A DNA stretch of 64,000 nucleotides from Mugil cephalus (lineage: Eukaryota > Chordata > Actinopteri > Mugiliformes > Mugilidae). The notes below the pieces were generated by a model that saw nothing but the letters and a program-made list of their open reading frames with translations, was not told the DNA's origin and did no database searches. The position numbers and the translations under genes were made by a program. Shown here piece after piece: positions 13,263 through 22,539 of this stretch (its first letter is position 1; the number at the start of each line of letters is the position of its first letter). The stretch spans positions 17,012,197-17,076,196 of the forward strand of contig NC_061774.1 in NCBI RefSeq assembly GCF_022458985.1. The letters run 5' to 3'.

Positions 13263-16200
13263 TCAGGACCTTTTCCCCCCTGTTGGCGGCAAGTTAGGGG
13301 GATGTTTGTGGTAATAGTCTGGTGGAGTTGGGTTGGGGCTCGCATTCATCCCTGTAGGGACGTAATACATGCTCTCCAGGTAGCTGTGGTCCAGTGGTGG
13401 ATGGTTCTGGGGATCTGGCTTGGACCCCTGACCAGCGGGATGTCTGTAGCTGACCCCAGGGCCGCTTGGATGCATCGCTGCTGCTGCAGCAGAGACCTCG
13501 GGATATCGGGGTGGCTGGGGCTGAGCTTGAGGGTGAGCTGGGGGAGGATGGGCTGCATAGGGCATGTACTGTGGAGCAGGGGCGTACATGTTGGAATTAT
13601 GGAGAGGCGGGTAGGGCGCTGCTGAAGGAGGATACAGGCCTGAATGTGACATTGCTTGCTGAGGGATGAGCACTTCCACATACTGGCCAGTCTCTGGGTC
13701 AAACAGCATTTTTCTCAGTGGCTGCACAGGCACCTCGATATAAAAATACTTCCCCGTTTCAGGATCCAGGAGAACTCTGCGAGGCGTCTGTCCGTAGCTG
13801 CTCTCTGAGTATAAACTAGAGCTGTCACCCCCATATTCAGAGCCATAGGACGGCCCCATGCTTTGAGGGCCACATAGGTACTGAGGATCCATAGGAGGAA
13901 GGCCAGGAGAGTGGCTGTGGCCCGTATCGCTGTAAGGAGCCCCAGCCATGCCTGGTGGCGGCTGGTGGGGGGATCTGTGGACCGGGGGCCTGCGAGGGTC
14001 AATATGCTGGGGTGGCTGCACCGGGCGGTCGGCGGAGCAGGCCTGCGTGAGTGAGGGGTGGGGAGGGCAAGGAGCAGGCTGATGGAGAGGCTGGTACATG
14101 GTCGGTGCCTGGCCTGGCCCAAGAGGACTCGATTTGGGAGAGCCTGGCTGGTAGTTCAACGGCGGAGGCTCTGGTCTGCACTGGTGAGGACGGAGAGCGG
14201 GCTGAGCCACCGGATAAGGTAGTGCTTGGCTGGGAGAGTGTGCAGGTGCTGGCGGGGTGACATTATGGGGGCTGCGGTGATGGTGTGCAGCAGTGAGACC
14301 AGGATGAGATGGACACCCAGCTGTGCAGGAGCAGGGAGGAGGTCGGTTGGAGGGTTGAAAGCGATTTGGCCTCACAGGTGTCAAATCTGGGAGCATGAGT
14401 GGACTGAAACTCTCCCTGTCATCATAGCTTGGAGGGTCGTCTGAGGCATAAAAACGAAGGTCATCGGTCCTCCGAGAGCGGTCACTGGAGAGTGATCTGC
14501 CGTATGGCTGGTGTGTGTATCTTGGCACTTGTGTCGTGGAAACAGCAGCGGGCTGCCTGGTATTGCTTGAAGTTGCTGGCATAGCTTGTTCATGTGGGCA
14601 TGCTGTCCTGGGATACTGCGGTTGGCTGTCTGAACCCGTAACAGCCGGCTGGCTTGGCTGACTGGCTTCAGCTGAGGCAGGTCCAGGGATTTGGTTTGGT
14701 TTTGGTGCAGAAACTGGAGAAGGCGGTGAGGTTACACTTGACGCTGGAGCTGTAGATAAGGTTATAGGTTTTTGTGAATGTCTGGAGGTCTGAGGAGAGG
14801 CGGGTGGTAGCTGCCCTCTGTCATTAGATACCTCTGTATCGGATGATGCTGTTGACTGGTTCGAGAGACCCGAGATAGTTGTTGCTGTTGTTTTGCTAGT
14901 TGGAGGTTTGAGGCTGGACACTGCAGACACAGACACTTTTCTCGAATAACTCGATGTTGAATCATTCGAAATCTTCCTGTAGATTGTCGGTGAGCTCACC
15001 ACTATTGTTTGACTCCTCTCCTCACCTTGGGATTTTGTTGCGGATGTTGTTGCTGATAGTCTCTGTGCTTCATTAGGCAGCGTTCCTAAATCTGCAGGTT
15101 TAAATTTGCAGCTTGGTTTGGGAGGCACAACGGGCTTCTGAGCATTTTTAGCTATAGATTTAACTTCAATGGCTTGAGGCCTGTTGGTTCCTGTAGAGTT
15201 TGCAGGCACCTCTTGCTTCTGTGGTTCTTTAGAAAGTGACTTTACCTCAATTGGCTGTGGTTTGAATCGTCTTATCGCAGGGGACCTTGGAGGGAAAGTT
15301 GGATCTATTCTTTTCACAGCTTCAAAATCTCCCAGGTCTTTCTGTTTGGTGAGAGGTGGTGTTTGTTGTTGCATGTTCCTTGCCGGGGTGAGTCCTGCTT
15401 GTGTGTCTTTTCCTGTCGTCTTATTACTGACCCCCTCCTCTTCCCTGGTCTTTGTGAGAGCGTCCATGTTGTCAGTCCCCACTGACAGTGCAGATGTGGT
15501 GGATGAGGAGGAGAATGTCCTTTCTCTGTGAGCCTCAATACAGCTGCCGTCTGAGGCAGTGATGGTCTGAAGGGGGATCTCCAGGCAGTTCACATGCTTT
15601 CGGGGAACTCCTTTACCTCCAGTTGTGTTCTGGTTGTCACCCACCACTGCTCCAATGTCAGCTTGGTAGCCTTTCTCCTTCAATAACATGGAGACCGAGT
15701 GGCTACCTGGGGTAGAGGGTCCAGGGGAAGAAGAAGCTGCTGGAGGTTGCGTTGTGGTGGGGACCTCTTCCTGGGCTGTGGAAAGTGTTTTAGTGGTTTT
15801 GTTTGATCCATCCCTTATTAGCACGACAGCAGTGGTCACCTCTCGTTCTTTACTGGGCACTTTAGGGAGACTTCCGAGCATGGGAGGTTTTCTAGCCACC
15901 ACGGGTTTGTCTTCACTGTCTTGCACTGTATGAATTTCTGTCGTTATCCTTTGCGTTTCTGTTGTAATGTTGACATCATGCCTGGCAACTGTTGTGTCTC
16001 CTGCTGTGTCATTTGATGTATTTGAGTTCAAAGACTCTGTCTCCCTGTTTACCTCTCTGACAGGCTTTGAAGAGGCCTGGGGTTTGTCACCTGGGTTCTC
16101 TGAGGCGCTTTTGTTGCAAGATGTTTTATTTTTGCCTTCTTTCAGGCAAACGGCCTTGTATTCTATTTGCACTGTCTGTGGACCAGGCCTTCCTTTGCTC

Positions 16201-19200
16201 TGAGGAAGTGGAGATACGGTTTTTGAATCTTTTACCTCCTCTTTCCGTTCCTCTTTCCTTTCCATCCAGAACTCCTCTTGTCTTTCCTCTCTCCTCTCCT
16301 CCCTCCTCACCTCGTGCTTTATCTCCCTCTCCTCCCTTGCTATGACCTCCTCCTTTCTTTCCTCATTAAACGTCTCCACCCTCTCTTCATTCACAATGGA
16401 TGGCATCACGGCACTAGCTGCCTTGAAGGACAAATTATAGGTATTTTTCACAAGCCTCCTCACATCTCTGACTTTGTGAATGGGCGCCTTAACTTTATTG
16501 CTCTCATATCCTTCTTCCTCTGTTTTCTCATACACATTCGGCTCCATCTTTTCCTCCTTTCCTCTGACAGACATGTCTGGGGAAGAAGCGCCAGGTTTGT
16601 TTTCTGCCTCAGGTGTGAGACAGACATTAAGAGAGGCTTTCTTTTTCTCCACAGCTTTGAGTGTAATCTCCTGTGGTTTTGGCATGTGGCCATTGCGCTG
16701 AAGTTGTTTATGGTCCTCTGTGTTTTCACATTCCTGGTCTCTGTTTGTCACCCTGACCTGTGAGCTGCGGGCTCCGGTGGCAGAAGGAGCGCCTGCGTTC
16801 CCGGCAGCGGCATTTGCCGAGTCACCACCCTCCTTCCTTTCATGTGTTTTCCCGTGTTGAACTTCCATTCTCGGCTGTTTACTGTCAAATGGCACTTTCA
16901 GTTCAGATTTAATTTCAGGTCTTAATGAAGTTGCATTCTTGCTTACAGAGTCCGCATCTTCGCTGTCAGTCTGTGAAAAGCTAACACTTCTGCTGCTGCT
17001 GGATGAACTGGGCCTGTTATTGGATCTTGTTCCCAGACATTTGCGGGGCTTGGCTTCATCCTTTGTGCTTGGTTCTCCTCTCACAGGAAGACTGTCAGAT
17101 GAAAGACTATAATCCGACTGGCGACTGGAACTGAGTGCGTCAGGTTTTGGGGATTCTTTAAGAGGTGCCACCGCTTTTTCCGTCCGTGGATTGTTCTCCT
17201 CAGAAGTGGGACTTTCTTCTTCGCCTGCTCGCTCATCAGGCTCTTTATCAACACTTTGCATTTTCTTCGACAACACACTCTTAATGAGGCAAGTTGCCAT
17301 CTTGGTTTTAGTGCATGTTTCATCCACAGAGGCAGATTTCTGGAGTTTGGATTTTCTTGCATTCTGCTGAATGGGTTCAGGGCTGCGTTCTGAAGGGTAG
17401 CATTCTTGCATTGCTGCTGGTGTGCTGTGTTGTCTCAAAAAGGTCCTTGAGTGACTCTCCTGTGAGGGGCTTTCTATTACTGGTAGCCCAGGACTACTGT
17501 TTTCACTGCTCTCATCCTGCGTCCCATCAGCATTATTCCTTCTTTTCAGCTGGATCTGTCTCTTTGGCACACCTCTTCTCACCTTCCGTGTGTCCTCTCT
17601 TTCCACAGCCACATCTACACATTCAAAGCTGCCCAACTCATACCGCCTAGACGGATCTAGGCCATCTGAGTAGTAGGCATTTGTTTGCTGGAGCAAGAGG
17701 TCATCATGGTCCAGCTTGGATGCAGAACCTCTGAAATCAGCATAGGCCAGCCAGGCAGCATTGACCCCAGCTGGACTCTCCTGGGTAGATGGTTGAGAAA
17801 TGTTTGTAGATGAACGGTGGCTAGAGTTGTACATGTCAAGGTAATCTACTTCAGGGCTTGACAGGCTGCGGAAAGCCAAATCTGTAAACCACTTCACCTC
17901 ATTGTCTGCCTCATCGAGTTCACTTCCCATGCTGGAGCTGGAACTCTGACAGGGCCTGCTTGTGGCCACGCGTCCAGACGCACTGCTCTTGTTGTGGGGT
18001 GCAGGAGGCTGAAGTCGTCTGTTAGCACTGCCTCCCCTGGTGTCTTGTTGAGAGGCAATTCTATGGAGACCCTGTTGTTGCTGTAGCTGTCTGGTGGCAA
18101 GCAAGCTCTCTGAGTAGGAATGCACTGTTGGCAGTCCCTGACGGGTCTCTCTGCTTGTGGGAGCAGCACTGCGACTCGCAGGTCCTTTTCTATTCCTGGC
18201 ACTGAATGACAGCTCAACCTGTTCCCCTCTGTAACTGGCGTCCCTTTGCCACCCCTCCTCCTTTTCTGGAACTTGCTCCTCCCTCTTTCTCTCTCTTTCC
18301 ACCTCCCTGTCCCTTTGCCTCTGCCTACCTACCTCTCTCTCTTGCTCCAGCGGCATTTCCCTCTCCATCTCCAATTGCCTTCCCTGCCTGACCCAGTGGG
18401 CTTGGCTATTATTGTCTACATGGGCAACGTTGGGGCTTTCCCTGTTTGTCACCACTTTCTTTAAATTACCTTTCGGTGAGGATGCTACAACCTGAGAGGG
18501 GCTATGTCTTTTGTTCTGCCACTGTCTGTAAGGTTTCTCAGGGGCTACGATGTGGACAGGTGTGAACCTGGTGAGTGGCGGAGATGGAGTTCGCCGTCTG
18601 TTTGTGTGATGGGCCATGTCCTCTGAGAACCTCTCTCTGTTTTCACGGCTAACTTTGGGTAACAGCTGTCCTCTTGGGGTCTCAGGTGTACAAGTTGGCT
18701 TTGGTGGGCTTATTCTTTCAGACGTTAGGGAATAAGAAGTCACTTGAGGCTCTTGGTCTTCAAGTCTCTGCACGGGTGAGTTAGATGTAGCCCTCTGGAC
18801 AGGTGAAATATTTGGACTCCTATTCTTAGGGATTATTAGATTAGGGGAATGAGTCTTGACTTCTATGGCGGGATTGTTATCTTTGATCTGAAAAAAGGCT
18901 GCTTGATTGTCCTCAGAGGAGATAGCTACACTAGAGTTATCTTGAATGTATTCTTCTTTTGTTGTTTCTTCTCTCTCCGTGGTGTGTTGGATCAGCGAAC
19001 TGTCTAATTTTTCCTCGGGTAAGACAGGTGAAGCAGCTACAGGCGAATGAACTGCCACCACAGGAGAAATGCTATTGACTTCAACAACTTCTCCCTTGTC
19101 TAATTCAAATGAAGGTGACACACTCTCTTTTCCCAAATGTGTGGGGGACTGTGTTTCTGTGATATCAACTGAAGAGGGAACCCTTTCAATTTCAGGTGTA

Positions 19201-21308
19201 TTTCTTACAGGAGGAGTAAGTTGTGGATTCTCAGGGACGTACTCTGCAGAGAGGGTTGCTGGTGAGTAGCTCTGCTCAGGAAATGCAGCAACCGGTGATG
19301 AGCCTCTACTTCTGTGCTGAGGTGAAGGACTTTGACACTTGTCAGGAGAAATGGTTTGATATCTTGGTTCCGGTGAGGGGGTGTGATGGTTCGACTGAGG
19401 TGAAGGTGTTTGGTACCTGGGTTGAGTTATTTCAGAGTCTTCTGGGACAGAGCTGGTCGGGTCTAATATTTGAGGTGAGTCTCGTGGCGTACCGGTGGAC
19501 TCTGCTATACTGCTCACTGTGCTGTCTCTGCTCGGGGTAAGGCTTCTGGCTTCAGAGGACATGTGTGTCCTATCTGGATCTGGTGTTGAAAGATGAGAGA
19601 GTTCAGGGAACGGGGGTGAGTGCCTGTCCTCGGGCTGTACAACAGAGTATGAAATCCCTGTAATATGAGGGGAGGAATTGGGGCTTCTTGATGAGGAAGA
19701 ATCAAAGTGAGAGCCCGTCTCCACTTCAGAAAGTTGCTCTTTCCTACTGATCTCAGGAGAGGATGCTGTAATCCTGATTTCAGGTGAAGGAGCGGTATAT
19801 CTGTGCTCTATGGGTGATGGAGATAAACTAGAACTTCCCACAGGTGAAGACACTGGGCTCCTGCTTTCAGAAAATGTTAAATTGTGTTGTATTTTAGATG
19901 AAGGATCAGGCGAAGGCGTTCTTGTCCCAGGTTTAGCCGGAGAGGCAGCACTGAGCAGGCCAGGCGAGCGACTTGTGTTTCTTAATTCAGGCGAAACAGA
20001 ACTCTCCACAAGCTCAGGAGATGTTGTTATTGAAACGACAGGTGAGGGGGGCGTGTATCGTGGGGCAGGTGTAGAAATAGTACTGTCTTGTTCAACCGAT
20101 AAGCTCGTGTCTTGGCTCGCAGGAGTAGCTGTAGCGTCTCTATCTGGAGTACAGTGATTTGAAATCAGCTCAGCACTGTGGGGTGAATCTTCTATATCAG
20201 GTGTGGATCCTCTGCTAAACAAATCAGGTAGGGAGACCCTGCCTCTTAGCTCAGGGAAAGGAGAAGATGAGGACGTATTTCTAAGCTCGGGGGAGACCAG
20301 TGTTTCTCTTGACTGAGATAATAATTCTGCACTGCTGGGTGACGGTAAAGGAGATGCTCTGAATTCAAAGGCTGATTCTGTAAAATCCTGAGAAACGCCT
20401 CCAGATGTGAGCTCAGCTGACGGACTGCAGTTTTGATTTAAATAGTTAGCTCTTGGCTCAGGGAAGTCTTGTGTTACTCCGAACTCCGGCAAAAATTGAG
20501 TGTTTGCTGATTCAGCAGAACATGAACTGACACAGTTTCTAGGCTCAAGAGAGGGACTTGGAGTTAAAGATTGACGTGAGACGCTGTTGGGTGTTCCTTT
20601 GAATACAGGAGTTATTCTCCTCGATTCAGTCTCTGTACGTGTCTGTATTGAATCGGGAGATGATGGAGAACGTCTTTTCTCAGCTGAGGAGGACAAGGAG
20701 GACAGCCTTCCCTCTGGACTGAGGGTACAGGAGCTGTTATGTCCAGGAGAGGGGGTTCTCTCACTAGTATGAGGGACTTGAGATGAGGGGCTTGTTGTTC
20801 TGAGTTGGGGTACTGGTGATTTACTGGTTGGTTCTAAATTTGGGCGACAGTCCTGAGTTACTTCTGGACGTCCTGAGCTCAGCCACTTCCCATCTGATAG
20901 CTTCCTCCCTGAAGACTCACTCTGTAACGGGGGGCTATAAACCCTTTCTCCTGAATCCTCAAAGCCCTCCTCTCCTTCACTGGAGCCCGGTGCAGTGTGA
21001 TATGAGCTGGAGGAATCGTTCTGATCATCCACCGGCGGAGATGCGGCAGCTGTCCCGTCCACCTCCCTCTGGGAAGGGACAAAGGCCGCTACAGCAGGGC
21101 TGCTCGAGAGCAATGATGACTCACAGTCGTCTCCGAAAATGTCACACAGGCAGGTGGTCTCGGAGATGGCGCTGCGCTGAGTGGGGACGTTGATAATGTC
21201 GAAGATTTCGACGTGGTTGGGCGTGCCGTCACGGTGGCACAGGGAAAAGGTGCGGGGCGCACTGCGCAGGAAGGAGTAGCTGTCCCCTTGGAGAGTCCAG
21301 CTGTCCAT
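13263..21308 (-). CDS. giant proline/serine-rich PROB1/C4orf54/CEFIP-family protein (PROB1-like)
   Basis: One uninterrupted frame of 2681 codons. The family (PROB1, C4orf54, C10orf71/CEFIP) shares a C-terminal block, Pfam DUF4585 as I recall, and is expressed largely in striated muscle. CEFIP is reported at the Z-disc with FHL2; PROB1's role is unknown. Visible landmarks: SSYHTAPGS at about 100; Ser-Pro repeats of SPE(L/P)R type from about 150 to 670; an Arg/Glu-rich stretch near 950-990; DEADNEVKWFTDLAFRSL near 1129; FECVDVA followed by VPKRQIQLKRR near 1227-1250; VRDVRRLVKNTYNLSF near 1611; a highly charged E/R-rich helix at about 1640-1700; and twin motifs LLDPETGKYFY and LFDPETGQYVEV near 2510-2545, followed by a Pro/His/Tyr-rich tail. 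SYHTAPGS and the VPKRQI block recall PROB1 most, but C10orf71 or C4orf54 co-orthology is possible. The human relatives I recall are shorter (about 1000-1800 aa). The first ATG of the frame is taken as start; an upstream coding exon is not excluded. No membrane segment or signal peptide is seen. Confidence 0.88.
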   Translation of the reverse strand: MDSWTLQGDSYSFLRSAPRTFSLCHRDGTPNHVEIFDIINVPTQRSAISETTCLCDIFGDDCESSLLSSSPAVAAFVPSQREVDGTAAASPPVDDQNDSSSSYHTAPGSSEGEEGFEDSGERVYSPPLQSESSGRKLSDGKWLSSGRPEVTQDCRPNLEPTSKSPVPQLRTTSPSSQVPHTSERTPSPGHNSSCTLSPEGRLSSLSSSAEKRRSPSSPDSIQTRTETESRRITPVFKGTPNSVSRQSLTPSPSLEPRNCVSSCSAESANTQFLPEFGVTQDFPEPRANYLNQNCSPSAELTSGGVSQDFTESAFEFRASPLPSPSSAELLSQSRETLVSPELRNTSSSSPFPELRGRVSLPDLFSRGSTPDIEDSPHSAELISNHCTPDRDATATPASQDTSLSVEQDSTISTPAPRYTPPSPVVSITTSPELVESSVSPELRNTSRSPGLLSAASPAKPGTRTPSPDPSSKIQHNLTFSESRSPVSSPVGSSSLSPSPIEHRYTAPSPEIRITASSPEISRKEQLSEVETGSHFDSSSSRSPNSSPHITGISYSVVQPEDRHSPPFPELSHLSTPDPDRTHMSSEARSLTPSRDSTVSSIAESTGTPRDSPQILDPTSSVPEDSEITQPRYQTPSPQSNHHTPSPEPRYQTISPDKCQSPSPQHRSRGSSPVAAFPEQSYSPATLSAEYVPENPQLTPPVRNTPEIERVPSSVDITETQSPTHLGKESVSPSFELDKGEVVEVNSISPVVAVHSPVAASPVLPEEKLDSSLIQHTTEREETTKEEYIQDNSSVAISSEDNQAAFFQIKDNNPAIEVKTHSPNLIIPKNRSPNISPVQRATSNSPVQRLEDQEPQVTSYSLTSERISPPKPTCTPETPRGQLLPKVSRENRERFSEDMAHHTNRRRTPSPPLTRFTPVHIVAPEKPYRQWQNKRHSPSQVVASSPKGNLKKVVTNRESPNVAHVDNNSQAHWVRQGRQLEMEREMPLEQEREVGRQRQRDREVERERKREEQVPEKEEGWQRDASYRGEQVELSFSARNRKGPASRSAAPTSRETRQGLPTVHSYSESLLATRQLQQQQGLHRIASQQDTRGGSANRRLQPPAPHNKSSASGRVATSRPCQSSSSSMGSELDEADNEVKWFTDLAFRSLSSPEVDYLDMYNSSHRSSTNISQPSTQESPAGVNAAWLAYADFRGSASKLDHDDLLLQQTNAYYSDGLDPSRRYELGSFECVDVAVEREDTRKVRRGVPKRQIQLKRRNNADGTQDESSENSSPGLPVIESPSQESHSRTFLRQHSTPAAMQECYPSERSPEPIQQNARKSKLQKSASVDETCTKTKMATCLIKSVLSKKMQSVDKEPDERAGEEESPTSEENNPRTEKAVAPLKESPKPDALSSSRQSDYSLSSDSLPVRGEPSTKDEAKPRKCLGTRSNNRPSSSSSSRSVSFSQTDSEDADSVSKNATSLRPEIKSELKVPFDSKQPRMEVQHGKTHERKEGGDSANAAAGNAGAPSATGARSSQVRVTNRDQECENTEDHKQLQRNGHMPKPQEITLKAVEKKKASLNVCLTPEAENKPGASSPDMSVRGKEEKMEPNVYEKTEEEGYESNKVKAPIHKVRDVRRLVKNTYNLSFKAASAVMPSIVNEERVETFNEERKEEVIAREEREIKHEVRREERREERQEEFWMERKEERKEEVKDSKTVSPLPQSKGRPGPQTVQIEYKAVCLKEGKNKTSCNKSASENPGDKPQASSKPVREVNRETESLNSNTSNDTAGDTTVARHDVNITTETQRITTEIHTVQDSEDKPVVARKPPMLGSLPKVPSKEREVTTAVVLIRDGSNKTTKTLSTAQEEVPTTTQPPAASSSPGPSTPGSHSVSMLLKEKGYQADIGAVVGDNQNTTGGKGVPRKHVNCLEIPLQTITASDGSCIEAHRERTFSSSSTTSALSVGTDNMDALTKTREEEGVSNKTTGKDTQAGLTPARNMQQQTPPLTKQKDLGDFEAVKRIDPTFPPRSPAIRRFKPQPIEVKSLSKEPQKQEVPANSTGTNRPQAIEVKSIAKNAQKPVVPPKPSCKFKPADLGTLPNEAQRLSATTSATKSQGEERSQTIVVSSPTIYRKISNDSTSSYSRKVSVSAVSSLKPPTSKTTATTISGLSNQSTASSDTEVSNDRGQLPPASPQTSRHSQKPITLSTAPASSVTSPPSPVSAPKPNQIPGPASAEASQPSQPAVTGSDSQPQYPRTACPHEQAMPATSSNTRQPAAVSTTQVPRYTHQPYGRSLSSDRSRRTDDLRFYASDDPPSYDDRESFSPLMLPDLTPVRPNRFQPSNRPPPCSCTAGCPSHPGLTAAHHHRSPHNVTPPAPAHSPSQALPYPVAQPALRPHQCRPEPPPLNYQPGSPKSSPLGPGQAPTMYQPLHQPAPCPPHPSLTQACSADRPVQPPQHIDPRRPPVHRSPHQPPPGMAGAPYSDTGHSHSPGLPPMDPQYLCGPQSMGPSYGSEYGGDSSSLYSESSYGQTPRRVLLDPETGKYFYIEVPVQPLRKMLFDPETGQYVEVLIPQQAMSHSGLYPPSAAPYPPLHNSNMYAPAPQYMPYAAHPPPAHPQAQPQPPRYPEVSAAAAAMHPSGPGVSYRHPAGQGSKPDPQNHPPLDHSYLESMYYVPTGMNASPNPTPPDYYHKHPPNLPPTGGKRS

Positions 21309-21336
21309 CGCTAGTCCACAAGCTCCAAATACTCAC

Positions 21337-21387
21337 TGTGGCCAGTCCACTCAGCTCCTCTAGTTCGCTCTGGGCTCTGTTCCTGTG
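21337..21387 (-). other. possible 5' exon of the PROB1-like gene
   Basis: On the minus strand, 'tttccag' precedes this segment and it is followed by a donor-like 'gtgagt', 29 bases upstream of the presumed start codon. It may be an alternative 5' exon, or simply part of a contiguous 5' UTR. A second donor-like site, 'ccagag|gtacag', lies on the same strand near 22040. Transcript evidence would be needed, so I give this low weight. Confidence 0.25.
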
Positions 21388-22523
21388 CTGGAAATATGAT
21401 ATAGTCACCTGGAGGGTGTGTAGCTCATTCATTTACTTCACTAGTAGCATTTAATGAATATCACTCAATATCATCTCAAGGTAAAAAAGATATGTATATA
21501 TATATATCAACAACATATATTGTTAGCCTAATCGCATAATTGCCTAAGTCATTCTTTGACTTACTGTTACAATATCAATAAAAAGTAAGTGGCTAAAAAT
21601 ATGACAATATTTCAAATATGACAATATGTTATTAGGCCAACAATGTGAAGATATAGCGCATACAATTTCATTGTTTCCACTCTGTTAGCTTCCCAGTGAT
21701 AAGTGTATATTTTAATCCTCAAATGTTCTAAAAATACATACGGCTACAATACCTCTAATAATCAGTAAAAACAACATTTAAAAGCAAATCAAAATGCCAT
21801 GTGATAACATACAAACATTTCTGTTAATATGACTTCAGATCTGCAGTTGATTGTCAGGAAATCACTGTTCCCGTACAAGTTACGAAGATTGAATCCTCTT
21901 TGATATGTAGAGCAGCAATATTTAAATTAGCTCTGACCAGGATGTAGGCTTTCACTAAACTGTCCACGTGTAGGACAGACTACAGAAAGAGAGGCCGCTC
22001 CTCGTGCAGGTGGAGAAAGACAGAATGACTGGTACTGTACCTCTGGCCACTAGCAAGGCTTTCCAAAGAGCATCGAATTCCTCTGTGTCCCAGTATCTGC
22101 CCCTCATTCAAAAAACGCTTTCTTACATCCACAAAATCCAGGTTGACGAGTCCTAGGTGCATATGGTGAATCCAGGAGCGAGCAGCTCAGCACAGCTCAG
22201 TCTGCCACGGCTACACTGCCATGTATCAGACTTGAATAGAAAAAGCAAAGAGAGGCATCTCACTCGGACACATTACATCCTCTAACACTCCCATCTCCAT
22301 TTCCGCCCCTCCCTCCTGAGCTCCATCAGGGAAAGCGCTTATTGCATCTAACCTGGATCTTTTTTCTTCTGCAGACCAGAGTCTGGTTTTCCAGTGTGAA
22401 CTAGGCTGGGGTGCAGTACAGGGGGTTGGTGGGTTTATAGTTAGCAGCAGGTGCTGATCCAGCCAGGACGGATGAGCGCGCCTGGAATCTGACACTTACA
22501 GCCAGCTCAGTCACAGGCCTCCT

Positions 22524-22533
22524 CTATATATAG
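22524..22533 (-). promoter_or_regulatory. MEF2/TATA-like element upstream of the PROB1-like gene
   Basis: The palindromic CTATATATAG fits both the MEF2 consensus CTA(A/T)4TAG and a TATA box. It sits about 1.2 kb upstream of the start codon. An E-box-like CAGGTG lies nearby at 22448-22453. Since family members are muscle genes, a MEF2-responsive promoter here is plausible, with transcription starting near 22500 on the minus strand. That is inference from the motif only. Confidence 0.4.
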
Positions 22534-22539
22534 ACCCAT

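Noticed and set aside
15184-15531. 115-codon plus-strand frame opposite the PROB1-like gene
   Set aside because: It is antisense to a long coding frame with biased codons, as are the other plus-strand frames between 13.3 and 21.3 kb. These are shadows.
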